Of a stretch of 64,000 nucleotides of DNA, positions 56,931 to 64,000 are shown one piece after another (the first letter of the stretch is position 1; the number at the start of each line of letters is the position of its first letter). Made by a program: the position numbers and the translations under genes. This DNA comes from Gongronella butleri. Its lineage: Eukaryota > Mucoromycota > Mucoromycetes > Mucorales > Cunninghamellaceae. The stretch covers positions 62,001 to 126,000 of the forward strand of contig JAIWZP010000056.1 of NCBI GenBank assembly GCA_025201375.1. The letters are read 5' to 3'. The notes beneath the pieces were generated by a model. It had not been told where the DNA came from. It did not search any database and saw only the letters and a program-made list of their open reading frames with translations.

Positions 56931-57455
56931 GTGTACAAAAAAAAATCCAAAACGAATGATGAGAATCGTGCTTTTGTGCATTTTCTTCTCGGGCACTTGT
57001 TGAGATACTGTACCTACAGTACAGTACTGTACCGTACTGAATACTGATTGATTATTTTTTTCACGTTTGCCGAAGCTCAAATAATATGATAGTCAAATTT
57101 GTGATTACTGTATGGACTGGCAGGTAGAATCGAGCCAGCATGTTCAGGGTTGCCGAACCAAATCGAAAATGCGCGATCTCAGAGTCATTGCAGAGCAAGT
57201 CGCCGAAATCTGAACGTACTGTAAGGTGTACGTAATCGATTCATTTGAGGGCCATGATGATTGATGCGATTTTTTAATGAAGTGAAACGGGAATACTGTA
57301 ATATTTCAAAAAAGAATAAAAGTGCAAACTTAGGATGCGTGCATGAGAGAAGAGGGGAATAGAGTAAGTGTACAAAAAGAAGCCAATGGAGGATCATTCA
57401 AGAAGAAGTAGGACGACGACAATGGGATGCAGATGTAGAATAGAGCAATATGGAT

Positions 57456-58869
57456 CTAGCACGGCAAAAGTGGAGTTTGTTCCGTAATCCCAGGCTCTGT
57501 TGTGGGCGGCTGTTGTTCTTCTTGAGATGAAGATGGCTGAATAGTGGACGACTGCGGCTTGCCCTGGCAGATATTGTATTTGCAAATGGGGCACTATGAT
57601 GTATAAAAATGGAAAAGTAGAAGAATGTGAGAAACGACGAGCCGAAGGCCTGGCGTGACTGTCGACTAGCAAGAGTCTTGAACACATCATACAAATTTCT
57701 TGCGTGTTGTGAGCCACGTGTCAATGCAAGATGCGTGGAACTCGTGCTGACAGGGCAAGATGCGAATGCAATCTCCCTCAAGATACTCTTCAAGGCAGAT
57801 TGCGCACTCTTCGTCTTGTTCACAAGGCATTGGTACAGATGTCGTGGTTGAGGAAGTGGAAGCATGGCTATCGCGGGCATCGGATAGATTGTGCACCGAT
57901 GAAATCACGGCCACTGCGTGTGATTCAGGTAGAAAGGGAGGCACTGAAGGTACGAGGGGTTTAAAACCCGCTCGTGAACCATCCGCACTGGATGAAGAGA
58001 GTGCGCCATGCGCGGATGTCGACGACATGGCTGGTGGCTGCTCGGCGACAGGCGTCGACTTTTCGCGTCGAAAAACACGCGATGGCAAGTTAGAAACCAC
58101 GTGACAAGGTGCCAGATCCCGGACTTGTTGTTTGTATTCGCGATATTTCCACGTGCAGTACATCAACACCATCATGATCGAAGGAGAAAGCACAACCACA
58201 GTCATCATGTCCATAAAAGTCCTATTTCAAAGCATCAGACTCGTATTGACCATGATATTTTTCCAATTACCAAGCTGGATCTTCGTCTTTGAAAATGCCA
58301 ATCCGCACAGGTTGCTCTGTGATTAAGTGTTTCAGAGCATTGAATTGATATTGTGCCACATACACACTGGGAATGCGGATGTCGGAGGTGTCGCCTAGCA
58401 TAAAATATGTTGAGTAATAAAGAAATAAAGCTCCATGGCATGCTAGAATCCGCGTGACACACAATTTTTTTTTTTTTTTTTACCTGTTGCGTACATGGTG
58501 ATCCAGCCATTAAAATGCGGATCACCAATGATGACGGCAATTGCTTGGGATTCTTGCATGGCTCGGACTTTGTCGGCAAATGAGCACCCGCCACCGCGCT
58601 GAACAAGTGCAATCCAGTCATGCGTGGGAGGCACCACTGGGTCGCACCCATAAGCAAGTGAGGGCAGGGCCAATTCGCCAACAATCAGTCGATTGTCGAG
58701 GCTGGGACCAAAGACAGCGGGCCGATCCATAAACGTCTCGTTGGACGACTAAATGAGGAGCTTAATACCCTATAAAATTACCCGCGGCCATGGGACTTAC
58801 GACAAACACAATAGAGCCATAGGAAGGCACGACCGTCAAGCAGAGACAGAAGAATATGATCGCGTACAT
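57456..58869 (-). CDS. PA-TM-RING E3 ubiquitin ligase (RNF13/GRAIL-like), 374 aa
   Basis: Endomembrane ubiquitin ligase. Exons 58869-58801, 58748-58484, 58394-58271, 58221-57693, 57593-57456. Residues 1-18 are a signal peptide ([18 protein letters not shown]). The protease-associated lumenal domain covers ~25-150 ([57 protein letters not shown]). A membrane helix follows ([20 protein letters not shown]). After a Ser-rich linker comes a RING-H2 domain near residues 275-325: [41 protein letters not shown]; all eight zinc ligands are present, the last pair on the final exon. The tail is Gln/Pro/Thr-rich. Confidence 0.93.
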
Positions 58870-59337
58870 AAAGGCAAAACAAAAATAAGCAGACAGAGAG
58901 AGCGAGAGCGAAAGCGAGAGCGAAAAGAGAAAAGCAAACGCCAAAAAAGGCGTAAAAAGTTGCAAAAGAAGGACGAGAGTTTCATGCCGCTTCCTTATTT
59001 TGCCTATTTTATGATTTTGATCTGAGCTGACGGTGTTTTTCAACACCACCATCTTTTTACTATCTTCGCACACGCAGCACTGATGCCTATGGACATAATT
59101 GCAATGATGTTTAGCTCTCTTTCGCTCTCTTTCGCTTTTTTTTTTTTTACTCGTTTTCTTTTCGCGCCGCCTCACAAGTGCGCGTGTGTAAGGGGCGTGT
59201 GTCACACAGAGCGGAGAATGGAAGCGGAAGCTGAATCAGCGCAAATGCAGATCCCAAAAGTGTATTTTAGCTCGGCTGTGGAGGTGGTCCTTTTTTTTTT
59301 CCCTCTTCTTTGTTTTCTTTATTTTCTTTATTTTACT
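58870..59337. other. Bidirectional promoter region, RING ligase / lipase
   Basis: 468 bases between divergent start codons, with a GAGAGCGAAAGC-type purine array near the RING gene and a T-rich leader before the lipase ATG. No gene seen. Confidence 0.6.
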
Positions 59338-60473
59338 ATGCCTGTGCCCGTTATTGACGAGTGGATATCTCTTTCTGATGGCCACCAGGTGTTCACAAAG
59401 ACGTGGAAGGTCGATAACCCAGTCGCTGACTTTTTGTAAGTGTCAGGCCGCCATCTTGGGGTGTTGCACGCGACTGACGCCCAGTTTTTGCTGCTTGTTC
59501 CCAGGATTTTCCATGGATTCGGTGAGCACTGTGCGCGATATGATGGATTCTGTCAAGTGTTGGCTGCTCAAGGAATTCAATGTCATGGTGTGGATGAGCG
59601 CGGCTTTGGCGAAACGGGCAAAAAATACCACTCCTTTGGCAACAATCAGGGGTAAAACAGACTTGTTAAACCTCAATTGCACGCAACTGACGAGAATATC
59701 CACTGATATGGTTGAGTTTAGGTACGATGTGGCCTTGAAGGACGTGGACGAGACAATCCATCGCGTGAAACAGGCCAATGTGCCCCTGTTCCTCTATGGT
59801 CACAGCATGGGCGGCGGACTGGTATTGAACTATCTCGCACGCCCTACCAAGTACGATGGCGTCGCCAAGGTTACGGCAGCCATTGCCTCGGCACCCCTCG
59901 TGCAGCTCACCGTCCCCGTTCCAGCTCTCAAATATTACCCATTGAAAATTGCTTCGTATGTCATCCCCAGCGTCACCACGCGCTCACCATTGGACCCCAA
60001 TCTCATGTCTCACGATGCCACCGAGGTCGAAAAATATATCAACGACCCGCTCATCAACGATTTTATCTCTTTGGGCACAGGTAAAGCAGAAAAAAAGAAA
60101 TTAATGGCTCGCGTGCGCACACTTGCGCGCTCACACACTTTTTTTTTTCCAGCGCGCGCCATCTTGGAGGGAGGTCTCGATCTGCACCGTGTTGCGCCTG
60201 AAATCAAGACGCCCATCCTCGTTTCGCACGGCACCGCCGACGGCGTTAATTCGTATGAGGCATCCAAGCAAGTCTTTGGCAAAATCGGCAGCACAGACAA
60301 ACAATTCAAGACCTGGGACGGCTTGTACCACGAGCGTAAGGAGCTATTTGCATGTGATTTTGCAGCTGGACGAGAAATTCACTTCTTTTTTTTTCCCAGT
60401 GCACCTGGAGCGCCAGCCCGAGCGCGAGCAAGTCATCGAGTCATATGCTGAATGGGTCAAGGCACATCTGTAA
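59338..60473 (+). CDS. YJU3: Monoacylglycerol lipase (Yju3-like alpha/beta hydrolase), 286 aa
   Basis: Serine hydrolase that releases fatty acid from monoacylglycerol at lipid droplets. Exons 59338-59435, 59505-59651, 59722-60080, 60153-60335, 60400-60473. Motifs in order: FHGFGEHCARYDGF (oxyanion-hole HG), HGVDERGFGETG, the nucleophile elbow LYGHSMGGGL, the catalytic Asp in SHGTADGVNS and the catalytic His in GLYHELHLE, which is created across the last splice junction. Length equals the fungal family. It converges with the first PQQ-like gene: only 76 bases separate the two stop codons. Confidence 0.94.
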
Positions 60474-60479
60474 TTGATG

Positions 60480-60485
60480 AATAAA
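60480..60485 (+). terminator. AATAAA polyadenylation signal of the lipase gene
   Basis: Hexamer 7 bases past the stop, inside the 76-base gap shared with the opposing gene. Confidence 0.5.
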
Positions 60486-60549
60486 GCGGCTTTTCATACG
60501 TGAATTGGGGTGAATGTGGTTGAAAATAGCGGACAACCGCTTTTATTTA

Positions 60550-61453
60550 TTATTTTCCGATGGTGTTGGACTGCTGGCGTCGACGGAAATCGCGTGCCTG
60601 TGCTAGCGGCGTCGAGGAAAAATCAGTGTAAATCTCAGCACGCATCCTGGATGACCATCCAAAAGTCGCCAAACACATGTACGAGAGGCCAAATGTGGAA
60701 TTGGACACTTGATTTTTCCAGAGCACCTCACCCGACGACGCGCGCAGGCAATACACCCAACGGCCGCAGCCAATAAACACTACCGTGAAAGGCCAGAGCG
60801 TCGCCCCTTGGAACTGACGCTCCACAAGCAACGAAGGAATATTGTAGCCACCATTTGGACAATCGTACCTCCAAATTTCTTCGCCTGTCTCGGGGTCAAT
60901 GGCCATGACCTTGCCGCGCGTGCAACCAAACATGACTTGTTTTTCATTCGTCGTCGATCTGTCGTAAGATGGTGGTAGTTCTGCACCAGTGCCATTTAGC
61001 GCATCGTGTGTAGCATCCAACGCCCCGAATTGACTGATCGTGCATAGCACGCCGACCTCGTCCAGGCCCATCCCCTAAAAAAAAAAAAAAAAGAATCGCA
61101 TCAGTTCAGGTCCATGTGCAAATGCTTTTTATTGAATTTTTTTTTACCTTCATTCGATTGACCCACTTGATGTTGCCAGTGCGCACATCGATGCATGCGA
61201 TCTTTCCATTGGCACCTGCCATCAACTTGCCATCATCCGTCACAAATACTGACACGACACCAACATAAGCGCCGCAGATGCTTTCGGGGAAGTCCTGCCG
61301 CCAGTAGCGAGTACCATCTGATTTGGAGATGGCGTAGATGTTGCCACGGGTCGTGCAAAAGAGTACATCCTTGAGATCAAACGGACGCCCGTTTAGATCA
61401 AGCGTGGACGCGTCGTCGTCGTGCAATTGCTTCTTTTCTTCAGAGATAGACAT
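60550..61453 (-). CDS. PQQ/beta-propeller-like protein A of a tandem trio, 276 aa
   Basis: Exons 61453-61148 and 61074-60550, phase-0 intron after RMK. Repeated blade-like motifs: VLFCTTRGNIYAISKSDGTR, GKIACIDVRTGNIKWVNRMK, FGCTRGKVMAIDPETGEEIW, GCGRWVYCLRASSGEVLWKN, each ending in the Trp-docking G-x-x-x-W pattern of quinoprotein/BamB-like propellers. The C-terminal RAEIYTDFSS is shared by all three paralogues. No signal peptide, so cytosolic; the enzymatic residues of PQQ dehydrogenases are absent, suggesting a binding or scaffold role (inference). It has only about four to five blades, so it may assemble as an oligomer. The nearest TATA-like box is CATAAAAG at 61500-61507. Confidence 0.85.
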
Positions 61454-61499
61454 ATTGGATTGAATAAAAATAGTTGGCAACTCGCAGCACAAGCGCTCC

Positions 61500-61507
61500 C
61501 TTTTATG
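61500..61507 (-). promoter_or_regulatory. TATA-like box of PQQ-like gene A
   Basis: CATAAAAG 47 bases before the ATG, with CCAATTGG just upstream of it. Confidence 0.4.
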
Positions 61508-61892
61508 CCAATTGGCGGGCAATTCCTTTTTGGCTCAAAAGTGGCCGGAGAGGGTACAAAATGAACCGGGCTCCTTGCATTTTCGCAGGCTCAATTGATC
61601 CAATGAATCAATTGCCGCAGCAAGGAACATGAATCACGCCCAAAGCGCCATGAAGGCGAGGATGCCTTGTAAGCTGGCTGTCGTCATTCTTTTTTCTTTT
61701 CTTTTTTCTTTCTCTAGAAAACCACGCTTTCTTTCGTTCTTTTTTTTTTCTTTCTTTCTTCCAACTCAATCCCACACTCTCCTCCTTTGATAATAGGGCA
61801 CCTTTTTGGTTTTTTTTTTGGCGCGTTCATGACTTTGAGAAATCTCTTTTTATTCTAATCTTTGTACGCTTGAAACTGCAATTTTCCTGTTG

Positions 61893-61898
61893 TTTATT
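61893..61898 (-). terminator. AATAAA polyadenylation signal of PQQ-like gene B
   Basis: Minus-strand hexamer 37 bases past the stop of gene B. Confidence 0.45.
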
Positions 61899-61934
61899 TT
61901 GAACTTCGTCTATTGGTATACATGAGACAGCACA

Positions 61935-62816
61935 TCATACTGTCGGGCTAATTGGAGCTTGCTTGCGTTCAGCCTCACGGATGTCGCCATGCGGGATGGA
62001 CGAAAAGTCCGTATAAACCTCGGCGCGCAAACGCGACGTCCATGGAGTCGCGAGGCACACAAAACTATGACCAATAGTGCCATTGGTGATGCGCGATGTC
62101 CAGAGCACGTTGCCATTGGCCGCCTGCAGGCAATAGAGCCAGCGGCCGCAGCCCACGTAGACCACGTTAAATGGCCATTTCGACGCGCCTTTGCTCCTCG
62201 GCTCCACAAGAAGGGATGGAATTGAGAAGCCACCGCCTGGACAGTCGAATCGCCACTTTGACTCGCCAGTCTCGGGATCAACAGCAAGCACTTTGCCGCG
62301 CGTTGTACCCAAAACGACTTGTTTTTCGCTAGAAACACTGGCGCCTTCATAAGATGGCGGCAGATCATCCGCATCACCATCGTTCCAGGGTGCTGCTTCA
62401 CTTTCTTGTCCAAATGTGCTGATGATTCCAACCTCACTAACACCCATACCCTGTAAAAAAAATTACAAAACATTGAGCCATTTGCATCGTTGACGCGATT
62501 TTGCACGCAACCGGCCTCTTACCTTCATTTTGTTCACCCACTTTAACTCGCCAGTATAGAGCGCAAGGCATGCCATTTTCCCCTGGCAACCAATGAGAAC
62601 ACAGTCGTTGTTTGTGACAAAGATGGACACGGGGCCAACCAAACCGCCACCGGGAAAAGGTGTGCGCCAGTACCTGCTGCCATCCGCCTTGCTGACAGCG
62701 TACACCTTGCCGTGACTCGTGACCAGCAACACCTCATTGCGCTTGAAACGACGATTTGGAGGTTCCAGGGAGAATGTGCTTTCAGCATCTTCAGAAAATT
62801 GCTTCTTTTCGTCCAT
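61935..62816 (-). CDS. PQQ/beta-propeller-like protein B of the tandem trio, 269 aa
   Basis: Exons 62816-62523 and 62450-61935; the intron is at the same phase-0 site (NKMK|GMG) as in A and C. Blade motifs: LLVTSHGKVYAVSKADGSRY, GKMACLALYTGELKWVNKMK, LGTTRGKVLAVDPETGESKW, GCGRWLYCLQAANGNVLWTS; the shared DLPPSYEG and RAEVYTDFSS segments are also present. No signal peptide or membrane helix. Gene order, strand and intron position show a tandem duplication. Promoter TATAAAAG lies 68 bases upstream. Confidence 0.85.
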
Positions 62817-63178
62817 TGTAGTGAATTGTCCTGTAAAAATTGTCTTGTAAATGAACGCAAAAAAGAAGGCAATAAAGCATCATCTTTTATATCTTGGTCG
62901 GGTGTCACCAAGATTGAAAACATTTGCGGCACGTGCCCAAATGGTGGCGAAGGCAAAAAATTGCTTAACTTGGACTTTTTTGACCGAGGTTCAATGGTAA
63001 TCAATTTCCGTGAAGTGGACCATCCTTCCGTCCATTGATCATTTATCCAAACGTCATGTCCAAAATAAAAAAAGAGACGAATTTTATTGGTACGGCACAC
63101 AAAATCCTTTTTTTTATTTATAAAAATGGGTTTACAGAATGGATATACAAAAGAGAAGGTAATACACTTGGTCATCCA
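62817..63178. other. Spacer between PQQ-like genes B and C
   Basis: 362 bases with the gene B TATA box and A/T-rich 3' flank of C. No gene. Confidence 0.7.
62884..62891 (-). promoter_or_regulatory. TATA box of PQQ-like gene B
   Basis: TATAAAAG on the minus strand, 68 bases before the ATG. Confidence 0.55.
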
Positions 63179-64000
63179 TCAGCCGCCATTGTTGCTGCGT
63201 CGCTGTCGCTCTGCATCGGCGGCCTGGGCAAACGGAAACGAGGAAAAATCGGTGTAGAGCTCGGCACGCAGGCGTGACGACATGGGAGTGGAAAAGCATA
63301 GGTATCCATATCCAAATTTGGAATTGGAGATCCGGTTTGTCCAGAGAACCTCGCCGGTGGTGGCGCGCAAGCAGTAGACCCAGCGGCCGCAGCCAATGTA
63401 CACGACGCCAAAGCTCCATCGCGACGATCCTTGCTGTTTGGGCTCGAGAAGAATCGATGGGATGTTGTAGCCGCCCCCTGGGCAATCATAGCGCCAGAGG
63501 TCTTCGCCTGTCTCGGGGTCAATGGCGAGCACTTTGCCACGCGCGCACCCGTACACGATTTGCCTCTCATCTGTGGTCGATCCCTCGTACGATGGTGGTA
63601 ATTCACTTCCACTGTGCGCTTCCGTACCCGAGACTCGTGCGGGCATGTATTGGCTGATGCTGGTCACCACAGCGACCTCTTCTAGGCCCATACCCTATAA
63701 AAAAAAAAAAAGAAAAAACAAGAAATCAGCTTTTGTTGATCGATGCCCAGGGCGCCCTGACAAGTTTTCTCGTACCTTCATCTTGTTGACCCACTTTGTT
63801 TCGCCAGTGAACAAGTCCAAACAGGCCGTCTTGCCATTGCATCCCAGAATGACCTTGCCATTGTCGGTGATAAAAGTGGAAACGATGCCACCAAAGCCGC
63901 CTCCAGGGAATTTTTGGCGCCAATACCGGCTCCCATCAGTTTTGGAGATGGCGTAGACCTTGCCGTGTGTTGTGCACACCATCACATCATTGATCTCAAA
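63179..64000 (-). CDS. PQQ/beta-propeller-like protein C of the tandem trio (5' partial)
   Basis: Exon 1 runs from beyond the window to 63776; exon 2 is 63694-63179. Blade motifs: MVCTTHGKVYAISKTDGSRY, GKTACLDLFTGETKWVNKMK, YGCARGKVLAIDPETGEDLW, GCGRWVYCLRATTGEVLWTN. ELPPSYEG and RAELYTDFSS are conserved with A and B. C is more similar to A than to B at the DPETGE and GGYNIPS segments. The missing N-terminus should be about 20 residues by comparison with A and B. Confidence 0.85.

Larger units (their letters stand above)
54622..57455. other. Repeat island rich in TA-flanked footprint motifs
   Basis: 2.8 kb without genes. 54720-55390 and parts of 56400-57320 consist largely of TACTGTA, TACAGTA, TATCATA, TATGATA and TACGTA words; 55390-56930 is repeat R1 copy 3. 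Confidence 0.8.
61454..61934. other. Spacer between PQQ-like genes A and B
   Basis: 481 bases: promoter of A at the left, C/T-rich tracts in the middle, and 3' flank of B with a minus-strand AATAAA at 61893-61898. No gene. Confidence 0.7.

Overview
The window is nuclear DNA from a filamentous fungus, most likely an early-diverging lineage (Mucoromycota-like). The evidence is gene content and gene structure: a class IV (CHS3-type) chitin synthase, an APSES/StuA factor, an Abp2-type DNA-binding protein, a Sin3-complex Sds3 subunit, a PKA regulatory subunit, a SNF4 gamma subunit and a secreted GH46 chitosanase. Genes are cut by short introns that typically start GTAAAA and end in long T runs. 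The lineage is inference; no rRNA is present.

Gene layout, left to right: D-2-hydroxyglutarate dehydrogenase (+, 5' end cut off), class IV chitin synthase (+), a 4.6 kb repeat island, mitochondrial-type UMP-CMP kinase (-), a KH-like orphan (-), ABP2 (+), PKA regulatory subunit (-), a second repeat island, a 125-residue orphan (+), NOP12/RBM34-like protein (-), SNF4 (+), a His/Pro-rich orphan (+), a small I78-type inhibitor (-), repeats, a Kv-beta-like aldo-keto reductase (+), APSES factor (-), a 12-exon helical orphan (-), repeats with a foldback element, GH46 chitosanase (-), repeats, a cysteine-rich type I membrane protein (+), SDS3 (+), repeats, a PA-TM-RING ubiquitin ligase (-), monoacylglycerol lipase (+), and three tandem PQQ/beta-propeller-like paralogues (-, the last cut by the window end).

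Several genes fit a cell-wall and nutrient-signalling theme (chitin synthase, chitosanase, PKA, SNF4, APSES), but their adjacency does not look operonic. I joined exons by hand so that every junction keeps frame; none was checked against RNA.

The most interesting material is in the repeat islands. One old repeat is present in three diverged copies. In one copy a solo LTR (5-bp target duplication) has inserted, and a hAT-like MITE (8-bp target duplication, 13-bp inverted ends) sits inside that LTR; another copy preserves the empty site. A mariner-like foldback element (TA target, CAG...CTG ends) lies at 43944-44511. The islands are densely peppered with TACAGTA/TACTGTA, and pairwise copy comparison shows these as small insertions in one copy but not the other. 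That is the pattern expected of Tc1/mariner excision footprints that keep regenerating TA targets.
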